From Candidatus Planktophila lacus (GTDB taxonomy: Bacteria > Actinomycetota > Actinomycetes > Nanopelagicales > Nanopelagicaceae): DNA of 64,000 bases. The notes beneath the pieces were generated by a model, which saw only the letters and a list, made by a program, of their open reading frames with translations, had not been told where the DNA came from and did not search any database. Location of the stretch: the NCBI RefSeq assembly GCF_002287925.1, contig NZ_CP016769.1, positions 62,001 through 126,000 of the forward strand, written 5' to 3'. Positions 52,752 to 63,746 of this stretch are shown in pieces (position 1 is the first letter of the stretch; each line of letters starts with the position of its first letter). Both the position numbers and the translations under genes were made by a program.

Positions 52752-53873
52752 ATGATCGCCGCAATCATTGCTGCTGCAGGTAGCGGCGAAAGATTCGGCG
52801 CAGCAATTCCCAAAGCCTTAATCCAACTTGGTGATCGCACCCTTATTGAGCATGCCGTTTCTGCTATCTCTTCAGTTGCTGATCAAATAATTGTTACCGC
52901 ACCTAGCGGGTATGAAAAAGAGATTCAAACCCTGGTTGGCGATGGCATAACTGTTGTAACCGGTGGCGCTACACGTTCTGAGAGCGTTCGCATCGGTTTA
53001 TCTAAAGTTTCTGCAGACGCTGAGTACGTTTTGATCCACGATGCTGCTCGTGCACTTGCTTCTCCTGATTTAGCAAAGCGCGTTGTTGCAGCTCTTAAGA
53101 GTGGTGACGTCGCTGTAATTCCAGGACTTGCCCAAACAGATACCGTAAAAATTGTTGATGCCAGCGGAATTGTTACATCAACTCCAGATCGCGCTGCTAT
53201 GCGTCGCGTGCAAACTCCCCAAGGCTTCACATATAAATTGATTAGCCAAGCACACGCCCAATCTGGTGAAGCAACAGATGATGCAGCCCTTGTTGAATCA
53301 CTTGGTAAACCAGTTCGCGTAATCGAAGGCGAAGAACGGGCGATCAAAATTACGACTCCTGCCGATATGGCAACAGCGCTGCAGTTCTTAGGAAAATCAA
53401 CGAACTTTAAATCTGGTGTTGGCGTGGATGCTCATCACTTCGAAGCCGGACGCCAACTATGGCTCGCAGGTTTGTTATGGCCAGATCAAGATGGCGTCGA
53501 AGGCCACTCTGATGGCGATGTTGCAGCGCATGCAATTTGCGATGCTTTATTTGCCGCAAGTGGACTCGGTGATTTAGGTTCAAACTTCGGCACAAATAAA
53601 CCGGAATACAAGGGTGCATCTGGAACAACACTGCTTAAGGAAACTCTCGCACTAGTTGAAAAGAGCGGATACGCAATTTCACATGTATCAGTGCAAGTAA
53701 TCGGCAATCGTCCAAAGATCGGTTCACGTCGCGCCGAAGCGATTGCATCGCTTTCCACGGCTTTGGGTGGTGCAGAAGTAGCGTTACTTGCAACAACTAC
53801 CGATGGAATGGGCCTAACCGGTGAAGGCAAGGGCATTGCAGCCATTGCATCTGCGCTGATTTATTCTAAATAA
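52752..53873 (+). CDS. ispDF: Bifunctional IspD/IspF isoprenoid (MEP pathway) enzyme
   Basis: 373 residues. IspD part 1-220: [20 protein letters not shown] (CTP loop), LIHDAARAL. IspF part from about 222: [12 protein letters not shown] (metal His/Asp), [17 protein letters not shown], and [15 protein letters not shown] then [16 protein letters not shown]. One chain catalyses the cytidylyltransferase and cyclodiphosphate synthase steps, giving isoprenoids including the lipid carrier for glycans. In many actinobacteria the two are separate or only adjacent. Confidence 0.93.
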   Translation: MIAAIIAAAGSGERFGAAIPKALIQLGDRTLIEHAVSAISSVADQIIVTAPSGYEKEIQTLVGDGITVVTGGATRSESVRIGLSKVSADAEYVLIHDAARALASPDLAKRVVAALKSGDVAVIPGLAQTDTVKIVDASGIVTSTPDRAAMRRVQTPQGFTYKLISQAHAQSGEATDDAALVESLGKPVRVIEGEERAIKITTPADMATALQFLGKSTNFKSGVGVDAHHFEAGRQLWLAGLLWPDQDGVEGHSDGDVAAHAICDALFAASGLGDLGSNFGTNKPEYKGASGTTLLKETLALVEKSGYAISHVSVQVIGNRPKIGSRRAEAIASLSTALGGAEVALLATTTDGMGLTGEGKGIAAIASALIYSK

Positions 53874-53884
53874 GCCTTGCAAGA

Positions 53885-53890
53885 TAGACT
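53885..53890 (+). promoter_or_regulatory. -10 box (TAGACT) for leaderless cysS
   Basis: TAGACT ends 6 nt before ATG 53897. The related string GAGACTTAGCCC precedes the ppk ATG at 57085. Confidence 0.5.
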
Positions 53891-53896
53891 TAGCCA

Positions 53897-55300
<1,404 letters not shown>

Positions 55301-56239
55301 ATGGCCGGCACTGCAAAACCTCGTGGCGCAGCTCGATCAAGTTCTAAAAAGGGACCAACTGGTGGCACTGGTGGAAAAAACAAACGTCGCTTAGAAGGTA
55401 AAGGTCCAACGCCTAAGGCAGAAGATCGTCCGTACCACGCAGCGGCAAAGCGTAAGAAGGCTGCCGAAAAGAAAGTTTCGCCGCGTACTCGCACTGGTCG
55501 AAGCGAACGACCAAAGGGAGAAATTGTTTCTGGTCGTAACGCAGTCCTTGAAGCACTTCGTGCCAGCGTTCCGGCAACCGAGTTAATCGTTGCACGCAGT
55601 ATCGATGTCGATGATCGCGTCGCTGAATCATTGCAACTTGCGCTGCATCACCAACTTCCGATTCGTGAAGTACACCGTGCAGAACTTGAAGGCATCAACG
55701 CTAATAGCCAAGGAATAATCTTGGCGATTAAGCCTTACCAATACTCTTCATTCCAAGAAATTACCGAACGCGCAAACCACCCGATCTTGATTGTGGCACT
55801 CGATGGCGTAACCGATCCTCGTAACCTCGGTGCAATTGTGCGAAGCGCAGCAGCATTTGGTGCAGCAGGAGTTGTTATGACCGAACGTCGCGCAGCGGCA
55901 ATGACCGCATCCGCTTGGAAATCTTCAGCTGGTGCTGCAGCGCGTCTGCCGGTTGCACAAGTAACCAATATGGCGCGCACAATTGATGATGCCAAGAAGC
56001 TGGGCTGCTTTGTTATAGGCCTAGATGGCGAATCTGATGAGACTTTGAGCGGTATGAAGGTTGCGAAAGAGAATGTAATGATCGTTGTTGGCAGTGAAGG
56101 AAAAGGTCTTTCCCGCCTAGTGCGCGAAAAGTGCGATCTTGTTGTCTCAATCCCAATGCGTGCAACTACCGAATCTCTAAACGCCAGCGTTGCAACTTCA
56201 ATCGCGCTCTTCTGGGTAGACGAGCAACGTCGCAAGTAA
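55301..56239 (+). CDS. rlmB: 23S rRNA 2'-O-ribose methyltransferase RlmB (SpoU family)
   Basis: 312 residues. Basic Lys/Arg-rich extension 1-75, then GEIVSGRNAVLEAL (substrate-binding domain) and the SPOUT knot: LDGVTDPRNLGAIVRSAAAFG, VVGSEGKGLSRLVREKCD, SIPMRATTESLNASVATSIALF. Methylates G2251 (E. coli number) of 23S rRNA. Starts right after the cysS stop, a common actinobacterial order. Confidence 0.92.
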   Translation: MAGTAKPRGAARSSSKKGPTGGTGGKNKRRLEGKGPTPKAEDRPYHAAAKRKKAAEKKVSPRTRTGRSERPKGEIVSGRNAVLEALRASVPATELIVARSIDVDDRVAESLQLALHHQLPIREVHRAELEGINANSQGIILAIKPYQYSSFQEITERANHPILIVALDGVTDPRNLGAIVRSAAAFGAAGVVMTERRAAAMTASAWKSSAGAAARLPVAQVTNMARTIDDAKKLGCFVIGLDGESDETLSGMKVAKENVMIVVGSEGKGLSRLVREKCDLVVSIPMRATTESLNASVATSIALFWVDEQRRK

Positions 56240-56252
56240 AGGTCACAGATAG

Positions 56253-57029
56253 ATGAAGTACACACGTTTAATTGTCTGTGGAGATTCGTACTCCGAAGGT
56301 ATGTCCGATGAAATTATCAATGGGCAATATCGCGGTTGGGCCGATCGCCTTGCAGATGTAATGGCGAAGGAGGTAGATGGTTTTAGTTACGCGAATTTAG
56401 CCATCCGTGGAAAGTTGTTAAAGCAGGTAATTGATGACCAACTTCCTGTGGCGCTTTCCTATGTAACAGGGCCAGAGACGTTGCTGACTTTTCACGCAGG
56501 TGCCAATGATGCGCTTCGCCCAAGTTATAAACCTGAAGTCGCGCAAGCTTTATATGCAGACGCTGTACGTCGCGCCGCCGCATCCGGTGCAACCCTCATG
56601 CTCTTTACAGTTTTAGAACGCACGGGAAATACAGGACGTGGTTCAGATGTATGGGCAGCGCGCTTTAGCGAATTCAATAAGATCGTTCGTAAAGTTGGAG
56701 CAGAAGTTGGAGCAATTGTTATCGATGCAAATGGAGAGGCGTTCTTTAGCGATAGCCGTTTCTTAGCATTTGATCGTTTACATTTAAATGCCGAAGGCCA
56801 CCACCGAGTTGCGCAAGCGTTGTTAGAAAAGTTGGGTTACCAATTCGATCCGGCTTGGCGAATTCCACTTCCACCTGCTCAGCAAACTCCCTGGTTAAAG
56901 AAGCGCGCAATATCTGCGATCTGGTTCTTTACCTTTGCACTTCCATGGGTCTGGCGCCGTCTTCGCGGAAAATCATCGGGTGATGGACGCACCGCTAAGT
57001 ACCCAACCCCCACAAGCTGGCCCGTTTAG
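56253..57029 (+). CDS. SGNH/GDSL-family hydrolase
   Basis: 258 residues. VCGDSYSEGMSDE near 8-20 (GDS block I), the block III-like FHAGANDAL, and FLAFDRLHLNAEGHHRVAQAL (block V, DxxH). No signal peptide; a C-terminal hydrophobic stretch IWFFTFALPWVWRRL could touch the membrane. An esterase or lipase of unknown substrate. Thirteen nt after rlmB. Confidence 0.82.
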   Translation: MKYTRLIVCGDSYSEGMSDEIINGQYRGWADRLADVMAKEVDGFSYANLAIRGKLLKQVIDDQLPVALSYVTGPETLLTFHAGANDALRPSYKPEVAQALYADAVRRAAASGATLMLFTVLERTGNTGRGSDVWAARFSEFNKIVRKVGAEVGAIVIDANGEAFFSDSRFLAFDRLHLNAEGHHRVAQALLEKLGYQFDPAWRIPLPPAQQTPWLKKRAISAIWFFTFALPWVWRRLRGKSSGDGRTAKYPTPTSWPV

Positions 57030-57084
57030 CCGCTGTCCACCTACCGATTACTCAATATTCACTTAAGCAAGAGAGACTTAGCCC

Positions 57085-59151
57085 ATGCCTGAAGCTGCTC
57101 ATTTAATTGATCGAGAGCTAAGTTGGCTCTCCTTTAACGAGCGTGTGCTCGAAATGGCTGAAGATAGTTCAATTCCAATTCTTGAACGAGTTCGCTTCCT
57201 AACAATTTTTGCATCAAATTTAGATGAGTTCTATATGGTTCGAGTTGCTTCAGTTCTTGGCAAACTTGAATCTAATCCGCACCTGGTTAACTCTGCCGGT
57301 TATACCGCAGCTGAATTAATTGCCGCAATCTCAGAGCGAGTTAAAGAGTTAACGCTGCGCCATGCAAACCTCTTTAAGAAAACGATAACCCCTGAACTTA
57401 AGAGCCACGATATCGAGATTATTCGCTGGGATGATCTATCCGATGATGAACGAAACCACGTCTCACGTATTTTTAGCGATCGCATCTTTCCGGTACTTAC
57501 GCCGCTAGCCGTAGATCCATCTCACCCATTTCCATATATCTCTGGGTTATCTCTAAACCTGGCAGTTATCGTCAAGAACCCGAAGAGCTCTGAAGAGTAC
57601 TTTGCGCGCGTTAAGGTTCCACCGATACTTTCGCGCTTAGTTTCAGTAAGCCCGGCAGCAAATAGCAAGCGCTTTTTACTGCTAGAAGATCTGATTTCAA
57701 TTCACCTACAAGAACTCTTCCCAGGAATGTTGATTCAAGATCACTACACATTTCGTATTACGAGAAATCAAGATATTGAACTTGAAGATGAAGACACTGA
57801 AGATTTACTTGATTCACTAGAGCAAGAACTTGCCCGCCGCCGTTTTGGTCCGCCGGTTCGACTGGAAATTGAAGAAGGTATTGATAAGCACTTACTAGAT
57901 AAACTCTGCCAGGAGTTAGATATAAACCCTGCAAACGTTCTTTCGCTTCCCGCGCCCTTGGATTTAACCGATTTAACAAAGATTGCAGATTTAGATCTAC
58001 CAAAGTTGAAGTACCCAGCATTTAGATCAAGAACTGCCGCGGCCCTTAGTGAAGTAGATTCCGAAGAGCCAGATCTTTTCTTTGCCGCGATTCGCCAGGG
58101 TGAAATATTGCTCCACCACCCCTATGAATCCTTCACTTCTTCAGTAGTTCAGTTCTTGCAGCATGCCGCACAAGATCCGAATGTGCTTGCGATTAAGCAG
58201 ACGCTCTACAGAACATCTGGTGATTCACCAATCATTGAAGCACTGATTGAAGCTGCCGAGGCGGGTAAGCAAGTTCTAGCAGTTATTGAAATTCGTGCTC
58301 GCTTTGACGAGCAGGCCAATGTGCGCTGGGCGCGAAAGTTAGAAGCAGCTGGTGTGCACGTGGTTTATGGATTGATGGGCCTTAAAACTCATGCCAAACT
58401 CTCACTCGTCGTGCGTGATGAATCGCAAGGCCTACGTCTCTACTGCCATATTGGTACTGGAAATTACAATCCAAAGACTGCGCGCTTTTATGAAGATTTA
58501 GGAATTCTTAGCGCAGATACTGTTTTAACGGAAGATCTAACAAAACTGTTCAACCAATTATCAGGTTTTGCACCTCACTCAACTTACTCAAGGCTATTAG
58601 TTGCTCCACGTACCCTTCGTACCGGCTTGTTAGAAAAAATCGAAAATGAAATCGCAAATGCGAAGGCTGGCAAGCCAGCCGGCATTCAGATGAAGCTCAA
58701 TTCACTGCTTGATGAAGAATTTGTAGAAGCGCTATATCAGGCATCTTCTGCTGGTGTAAAAATCGATTTAATCATCCGCGGTATATGTGCGATCCGCCCT
58801 GGCATTAAAGGTCTATCTGAAAACATTCGAGTTCGATCAATTTTGGGAAGATTCCTTGAGCATTCTCGTATTTATCATTTTGTTAATGGCGGCGATAATG
58901 AATACTGGATCGGTAGTTCAGATTTAATGCACCGAAACCTTGATCGCCGAGTAGAAAGCTTGGTGCGTATTGAGCGCCCAGCGCATAAGAGCTCATTGCA
59001 AGAGTTAATCGATCTTTCCATCAGCGACGAAACAGCAAGCTGGCACCAGGACGCCGATTCCTGGAAGCGGGTAACGACAGATAAATCAGGTGAGCCTTTG
59101 CAAGATTTGCAGGGTATTTACGTAAAGCGTTATCGAAAGGCTAGGCCATGA
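57085..59151 (+). CDS. ppk: Polyphosphate kinase 1
   Basis: 688 residues, standard size. IDRELSWLSFNERVLEMA start, RFLTIFASNLDEFYMVRV, and MGLKTHAKLSLVVRDE near 430-445 with the phosphorylated His; a second PLD-like site at EHSRIYHFVNGG. Makes polyphosphate from ATP. Coupled by ATGA to the Nudix gene; the exopolyphosphatase lies close on the other strand, so polyP turnover genes are together. Confidence 0.95.
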   Translation: MPEAAHLIDRELSWLSFNERVLEMAEDSSIPILERVRFLTIFASNLDEFYMVRVASVLGKLESNPHLVNSAGYTAAELIAAISERVKELTLRHANLFKKTITPELKSHDIEIIRWDDLSDDERNHVSRIFSDRIFPVLTPLAVDPSHPFPYISGLSLNLAVIVKNPKSSEEYFARVKVPPILSRLVSVSPAANSKRFLLLEDLISIHLQELFPGMLIQDHYTFRITRNQDIELEDEDTEDLLDSLEQELARRRFGPPVRLEIEEGIDKHLLDKLCQELDINPANVLSLPAPLDLTDLTKIADLDLPKLKYPAFRSRTAAALSEVDSEEPDLFFAAIRQGEILLHHPYESFTSSVVQFLQHAAQDPNVLAIKQTLYRTSGDSPIIEALIEAAEAGKQVLAVIEIRARFDEQANVRWARKLEAAGVHVVYGLMGLKTHAKLSLVVRDESQGLRLYCHIGTGNYNPKTARFYEDLGILSADTVLTEDLTKLFNQLSGFAPHSTYSRLLVAPRTLRTGLLEKIENEIANAKAGKPAGIQMKLNSLLDEEFVEALYQASSAGVKIDLIIRGICAIRPGIKGLSENIRVRSILGRFLEHSRIYHFVNGGDNEYWIGSSDLMHRNLDRRVESLVRIERPAHKSSLQELIDLSISDETASWHQDADSWKRVTTDKSGEPLQDLQGIYVKRYRKARP

Positions 59152-60053
59152 GTAAAGAAGATGGCGCACCGCTAATCCAAGCCGCAGGCGCTGTTTTATG
59201 GCGTAAAAGCTCTGAATCCGAAATCGAGATTGCCGTTATTCACCGTCCTCGTTATGACGATTGGTCACTTCCTAAAGGCAAAGTAGAAAATAACGAATCA
59301 CATATCGCAACTGCTTACCGTGAAGTTTTGGAAGAGACTGGCTACACATCTACTTTCGGTCCTGAAATTGGCGTAGTTGTTTACAAGCTGGAAGGTGCAC
59401 CTAAAGAAGTGCGTTACTGGGCGGCGCAAGCAAGCGATATTCAAGAAGGATCTCCTAATCCAGAAGAGGTAGATCAACTCGAGTGGCTTTCACCAAAGCT
59501 AGCCAAAGAGCGTCTGACAAATAAAGATGATCGAAAGATTGTTGATTATTTCTTGGAGTTTGGAACAGATACCTTCCCAATCATTTTGTTGCGCCATGCC
59601 AAAGCGTTAAAACGTACCGAGTGGAGCGGCGATGATGGCGATCGTCCTCTCGAGCATAAAGGTCAGTTACAGGCAAAGCGCTTGCTCCCAATTTATCTTC
59701 CATACGGGATAAAAGAAGTTCACACCTCTGATGCTCTGCGCTGCACCGAAACTGTTGAACCATTGACTCGCGCTATGGAGATAATTCCAATCTTCTCTGC
59801 CGATTTATCTGAATACGGGTATGAAAAGGATAAAGAAGTCTCATTGGATTACATTCAAGATTTAATGGATCGTGGTATTCCAGCGATAGTTTGTAGCCAT
59901 AACCCAATTATTCCTAAGTTGGTTAAGAAATTAGTTGGCAAAAAGTACTTTAAATCAATGGATCGCGAATTGGAGCCAGCCCAAGCAATTATCTTGCATT
60001 GCCGTACTGGAGAAGTTATTGCCTGCGATTGGATAGACGAACCCATAGTTTAA
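59148..60053 (+). CDS. Nudix hydrolase fused to histidine phosphatase (MutT1-like)
   Basis: 301 residues in two domains. Nudix box GKVENNESHIATAYREVLEETGY (22-residue box with REVLEE) at about 45-67; from about 145 a histidine-phosphatase domain starts with ILLRHAKALKRTEW and SDALRCTETVEPL. This architecture is the mycobacterial MutT1 type (Rv2985, next to ppk1 Rv2984), which removes 8-oxo-GTP and splits diadenosine polyphosphates. Overlaps ppk by 4 nt. Confidence 0.88.
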   Translation: MSKEDGAPLIQAAGAVLWRKSSESEIEIAVIHRPRYDDWSLPKGKVENNESHIATAYREVLEETGYTSTFGPEIGVVVYKLEGAPKEVRYWAAQASDIQEGSPNPEEVDQLEWLSPKLAKERLTNKDDRKIVDYFLEFGTDTFPIILLRHAKALKRTEWSGDDGDRPLEHKGQLQAKRLLPIYLPYGIKEVHTSDALRCTETVEPLTRAMEIIPIFSADLSEYGYEKDKEVSLDYIQDLMDRGIPAIVCSHNPIIPKLVKKLVGKKYFKSMDRELEPAQAIILHCRTGEVIACDWIDEPIV

Positions 60054-60086
60054 AACAAGGTCTAAAACAAGGTCTAAAACAAGGTC
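60051..60086 (+). repeat. 12-bp tandem repeat, three perfect copies
   Basis: TAAAACAAGGTC repeated at 60051-60062, 60063-60074 and 60075-60086, beginning inside the stop codon of the Nudix gene and filling the gap to the convergent ppx gene. Likely slippage product; the copies supply extra TAA codons in frame. Confidence 0.9.
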
Positions 60087-60095
60087 TAAATAAAG

Positions 60096-61013
60096 TTAGC
60101 GTTCCATCCAGTCTAGCCAGCGTAAAACAATACCTTCGCGCAGAGCCCAAGGGCAGATCTCAAGTTCATTGATATGCAAACGTTCCATGGTTGTTCGGGC
60201 AACAATCGCACCAGCGACAATCTGCCGTGCGCGGCTCTGTGAAACTCCGGGTAGCTCAGCACGTTCCTTATTGGACATCGCCTGAAGCTTCGGAATCATT
60301 TTTGTGAGCGAGTTAATCTTTAAATATTTTGGATTGTCATCAAACCAATGTTCGCCAAGACGAGCCAGCGTTCTAAAAGTTTTACTGGTTGCAACGAAGT
60401 GATCTGCGATATGTTCCATAATATCTTCGGGTACCGAACTCTTCACTGCCTCAATTACATAATTTTCCAAAGACTTTATCTCTTTAGAAGTGTGTGGATC
60501 CGAAGAAAGATATTCACGTGTCAGGCGTGATGCACCAAGTGGCAACGAAACAGTTGCTTCGGCGCTCTCGTCATCACCTACAGCAATTTCAAGCGATCCA
60601 CCGCCAATATCTAAAACTAAAAGTCTCCCGCTCGACCAACCGAGCCAGCGGCGCACTGCTAAAAATGTCATTCGAGCTTCATCATCTCCAGAGAGCACTT
60701 GTAGATCTATATCGAACTTCTTATTGATCTGAAGCAATATTTCTTTTCCATTTTTAGCATCACGTATAGCAGATGTCGCAAATGCCAAGATTTCTTCAGT
60801 CTTAAACTCTTTAGCGTGTGAAATTGCATCGGCTATCGCAGTTTCAAGCAACTCAACGCCTTCGGGAGCTATCTCGCCAGAAATGTTTAAATACTCGTGA
60901 AGGCGTAGTTCAACTTTTTGATTAGTTGCTGGGCTTGGTCGTGCTCCTGGGTGGGCATCAACTACTTGGAGGTGGACGGTATTAGAACCCACATCTAGAA
61001 CGCCCAATCGCAT
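60096..61013 (-). CDS. Ppx/GppA exopolyphosphatase family
   Basis: 305 residues. LGVLDVGSNTVHLQVVD (phosphate loop), EILAFATSAIRDAKN, LLVLDIGGGSLEIAVGD and SLPLGASRLTREYL are the family motifs. Short form of about 300 residues without the C-terminal HD domain, typical of actinobacteria. Breaks polyP or pppGpp. TAGGTT is 7 nt before the ATG. Confidence 0.9.
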   Translation of the reverse strand: MRLGVLDVGSNTVHLQVVDAHPGARPSPATNQKVELRLHEYLNISGEIAPEGVELLETAIADAISHAKEFKTEEILAFATSAIRDAKNGKEILLQINKKFDIDLQVLSGDDEARMTFLAVRRWLGWSSGRLLVLDIGGGSLEIAVGDDESAEATVSLPLGASRLTREYLSSDPHTSKEIKSLENYVIEAVKSSVPEDIMEHIADHFVATSKTFRTLARLGEHWFDDNPKYLKINSLTKMIPKLQAMSNKERAELPGVSQSRARQIVAGAIVARTTMERLHINELEICPWALREGIVLRWLDWMER

Positions 61014-61020
61014 GCGGCCA

Positions 61021-61026
61021 AACCTA
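61021..61026 (-). promoter_or_regulatory. -10 box (TAGGTT) for leaderless ppx gene
   Basis: On the minus strand TAGGTT ends 7 nt before the ATG at 61013. Confidence 0.45.
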
Positions 61027-61054
61027 CCTGTCTAGCGCCCTAATCTCGTTGATT

Positions 61055-61082
61055 TTTACATTGCGCCAATAACTGCCATAAT
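61055..61082 (+). promoter_or_regulatory. tRNA-Thr promoter
   Basis: TTTACA (61055-61060), 16-bp spacer, CATAAT (61077-61082); transcription would begin about 20 nt before the mature tRNA. Confidence 0.55.
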
Positions 61083-61109
61083 TACGCCCGTTGCCTTAAT
61101 CGGTAGCAA

Positions 61110-61181
61110 GCCTCTCTAGCTCAGTGGTAGAGCAGCGCACTTGTAATGCGCAGGTCGTCAGTTCAATCCTGACGGGGGGCT
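61110..61181 (+). tRNA. tRNA-Thr (anticodon TGT)
   Basis: 72 nt cloverleaf: acceptor GCCTCTC/GGGGGGC (two G.U pairs), D-arm GCTC-AGTGGTA-GAGC, anticodon stem GCGCA/TGCGC with loop CTTGTAA (anticodon TGT at 61142-61144), T-arm GTCAG-TTCAATC-CTGAC, discriminator T. CCA is not encoded. Confidence 0.95.
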
Positions 61182-61217
61182 CTGGAAAGTTTTGACCCGA
61201 TAGAAGAAGGGGTAACG

Positions 61218-61736
61218 ATGAAAGATTATTCGTTTCCTCACGAACAATTTGATGATCTGCTCGCCGCGAATGCTGAATACACAAAGTCGTTTCAGTACTC
61301 CGAATTAACCGGTTCAGCGGCAAAAGGTTTAGCGATCGTAACCTGCATGGATTCTCGTATTAATCCGCTTTCAGTTGTGGGCATGCGATCTGGCGATGCC
61401 AAGATCCTACGCAACGCCGGGGCTCGAGTTACAGAGGACGTTATCCGCACCTTGGTGCTCGCTACATATCTTTTAAATGTAAAGCGCATCCTGGTTATGC
61501 CACATACCGATTGCGCGATGGCGCGTGGCGATGAAGCAGATATCCATGCGCTGATTGACGAGAAATTCGGCGTCGATACGCGCTCACTTGAATTTCGTAC
61601 TACGCGTGATCAAAAGGCGGCGCTAGCGGTCGATGTAAACCGTATTCGCGCTTATCCACTTTTGCGTGATGGCGTCACCGTTGCCGGTGCAATTTATGAT
61701 GTTAAGACCGGAACTATTGTTCCGGTTGATTGCTAA
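61218..61736 (+). CDS. Beta-class carbonic anhydrase-like protein
   Basis: 172 residues. Zn motifs: VTCMDSRINPL (Cys, Asp-Arg pair) at about 44-54 and MPHTDCAM (HxxC) at about 95-102; GDAKILRNAGARV between them. Length and spacing fit the short beta-CA family common in actinobacteria. Hydrates CO2. AGAAGGGG precedes the ATG. The 3' end overlaps a convergent hydrolase by 23 nt. Confidence 0.9.
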   Translation: MKDYSFPHEQFDDLLAANAEYTKSFQYSELTGSAAKGLAIVTCMDSRINPLSVVGMRSGDAKILRNAGARVTEDVIRTLVLATYLLNVKRILVMPHTDCAMARGDEADIHALIDEKFGVDTRSLEFRTTRDQKAALAVDVNRIRAYPLLRDGVTVAGAIYDVKTGTIVPVDC

Positions 61737-62493
61737 CTCGCCGAATCGGCATCTTGGTTACTGGATAATTGAGATCCATTAAGAATTGATGGACAATCGC
61801 AATAAATAGCGCTGGTTTTTCCTTAGGTGCAATATGTGATGTTCCTGGAATTATCGCTAACTGGCTTAACTCGACCGCGCGATACATATCGAGGGTGTGT
61901 TCGTGAGAGAAAACATCATCATCGCCAGCAATAAAAAGCGTTGGACATTCGATTTTTGCTAATTCTGTAAGAGGGACGTCAGGCTCAGATTCCCAAATCT
62001 TTAACATTTTTTTAATTTTTTCATTTTGAGTGTGTGGAGCATCGGGTGAAGTTGCAGCATATTCAGCCTTATCTTCTTCGCTTGGTTCTACAAAAGGAAG
62101 ATGAGTCACTGCTCCAGACGGGTGGTAGTTAGCCCCGACGAGAATCAGCGATTTAACTAGCTCGGGGCGAGCAATCGCAACCGACATCGCAATGATTCCG
62201 CCATCTGACCAACCAATTAAATGTGCGGGCTCTTTGACGACATCTTCTAGATAGGCAATTGCTTCACGGATTTGAAAATCAAAATGAAAAGAACCTGCTT
62301 GATCGCCCGTGTAGCCATGTCCAGTGCGATCGTAGGCAAATAAATGAAAATCAGGTTCTAGATCAGGCGTTAAGACATAATCCCAGTGCGAAGTTTGGCT
62401 TAAGCCACCGTGCAGAAGTAGAACTGCTTCACCGTTGTTCTCCCATTCGTATGAATAGGTTTGGTGTCCACGTAAATCAATGTAGTCAGGCAT
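61714..62493 (-). CDS. Alpha/beta hydrolase
   Basis: 259 residues. LLLHGGLSQTSHWDYVL (oxyanion HGG), YDRTGHGYTGDQ, LIGWSDGGIIAMSVA (nucleophile elbow GWSDG, Ser about 95), CPTLFIAGDDDVF (acid) and PGTSHIAPKEKP (His). Complete triad; substrate unknown. Lies 14 nt downstream of the NDH-2 gene on the same strand. Confidence 0.85.
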   Translation of the reverse strand: MPDYIDLRGHQTYSYEWENNGEAVLLLHGGLSQTSHWDYVLTPDLEPDFHLFAYDRTGHGYTGDQAGSFHFDFQIREAIAYLEDVVKEPAHLIGWSDGGIIAMSVAIARPELVKSLILVGANYHPSGAVTHLPFVEPSEEDKAEYAATSPDAPHTQNEKIKKMLKIWESEPDVPLTELAKIECPTLFIAGDDDVFSHEHTLDMYRAVELSQLAIIPGTSHIAPKEKPALFIAIVHQFLMDLNYPVTKMPIRRVSNQPEQ

Positions 62494-62507
62494 GGTTGCT
62501 GCTTTGG

Positions 62508-63740
62508 CTACAGGCTATCCATGATGTGGCGATTGCCGCGGTCGAATGTTAAATAGTTCCAGGTCCAATCGGCGATAGTGCCGATCTTGTTGCGCCCGCC
62601 AAGTAAGTAGAACAAATGCAACCACAACCAGGCATACCAAGCTGGAATTCCTGTGATCTGAATGCCTTTAAATTGCACAACTGCTTTGTGGCGACCGATC
62701 GTTGCCATTGAACCTTTATCCAAATACTTGAAATCTTGTAGCGCGTGTCCGCGCGCGGCACGCATAATCTGTTTTGCAACCCAACGTCCTTGTTGCATCG
62801 CAACTGGTGCAACCATCGGCAAGAAACCACCATCTGCGCCCTTTGCGCTAGAGATATCACCGATCGCCCAAATATGTGGGTAGTGATTAACCTGCAAGTT
62901 CTGCGCAACGCTGATGCGGGTTCCTTCAAGTGGCAAGTTAAGTAGCCCACCAGTTGGTTCACCTTTAACGCCGGCTGCCCAGATGGTTACCTCTGATGGA
63001 ATTACAGATCCATCCTTAACAAGAATCTGACGTGGCTTTACTTGTTGCACAGCGGTATTGAGCAGAACCTTGACGCCAAGTTTCTCTAAATCTTTCTTAG
63101 CTCGCGCAGACAACTTTTCGCTAAACATCGGCAAGATTCTTGGCCCTGCTTCAATCAAGTAGATATCGATATGTTCTGCGGCATTTGCCTCATCGTTCTT
63201 AAGGGGACCACGTTTTAGCTCAGCAAGAGCACCAGCCATTTCAACGCCAGTTGGACCGCCGCCGACAACGCTAAGTGAAAGTCGGGTCTGATCTTCAAAG
63301 CGACAGAGATCCTCAAAACGGCGCATTACCTCAGCGCGAATACCAATTGCTTCATGCACGCTCTTCATACCAAGTGCATGCTCATTTACACCTGTAACTC
63401 CGAAATCTGCAGTTGCTGAACCGAGTGCAACGATTAAATGATCGAATTCAAGTACTTCTGATGAATCAAGCTTTACTGATTTGTTTTTGTGATCAACCGA
63501 GATTGGGGAACCCATTCGGAATTTCACGCCGCTCTTGCGCAGTGCGCCTCGGACTGGATGCGCCACATGGTCTGCAGCAAGGCCAGCAGTTGCTACCTGG
63601 TAGAGCAAAGGCAGAAATGTTTGAAAGTTGTGGCGATCAACAACGGTTACATCGGCGTCTTTCGATAGCGCCTTGGCTGCGGTTAGCCCGCCAAAGCCTG
63701 CGCCTAGAATTACGACGCGAGGTCGATTAGAAGAAGCCAT
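62508..63740 (-). CDS. ndh: Type II NADH dehydrogenase
   Basis: 410 residues. FAD site VVILGAGFGGLTAAKAL at 9-25, NAD site SLSVVGGGPTGVEMAGAL, and WAIGDISSAKGADGGFLPMVAPVAMQQG split by the second FAD contact. The C-terminal amphipathic helix region (YAWLWLHLFYLLGGRNKIG) attaches it to the membrane. Transfers electrons from NADH to quinone without proton pumping. Leaderless from TAGACT. Confidence 0.9.
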   Translation of the reverse strand: MASSNRPRVVILGAGFGGLTAAKALSKDADVTVVDRHNFQTFLPLLYQVATAGLAADHVAHPVRGALRKSGVKFRMGSPISVDHKNKSVKLDSSEVLEFDHLIVALGSATADFGVTGVNEHALGMKSVHEAIGIRAEVMRRFEDLCRFEDQTRLSLSVVGGGPTGVEMAGALAELKRGPLKNDEANAAEHIDIYLIEAGPRILPMFSEKLSARAKKDLEKLGVKVLLNTAVQQVKPRQILVKDGSVIPSEVTIWAAGVKGEPTGGLLNLPLEGTRISVAQNLQVNHYPHIWAIGDISSAKGADGGFLPMVAPVAMQQGRWVAKQIMRAARGHALQDFKYLDKGSMATIGRHKAVVQFKGIQITGIPAWYAWLWLHLFYLLGGRNKIGTIADWTWNYLTFDRGNRHIMDSL

Positions 63741-63746
63741 GTGCAG

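Noticed and set aside
60051-60086. CRISPR-like repeats
   Set aside because: Only 12-bp units directly joined, no spacers, no cas genes.
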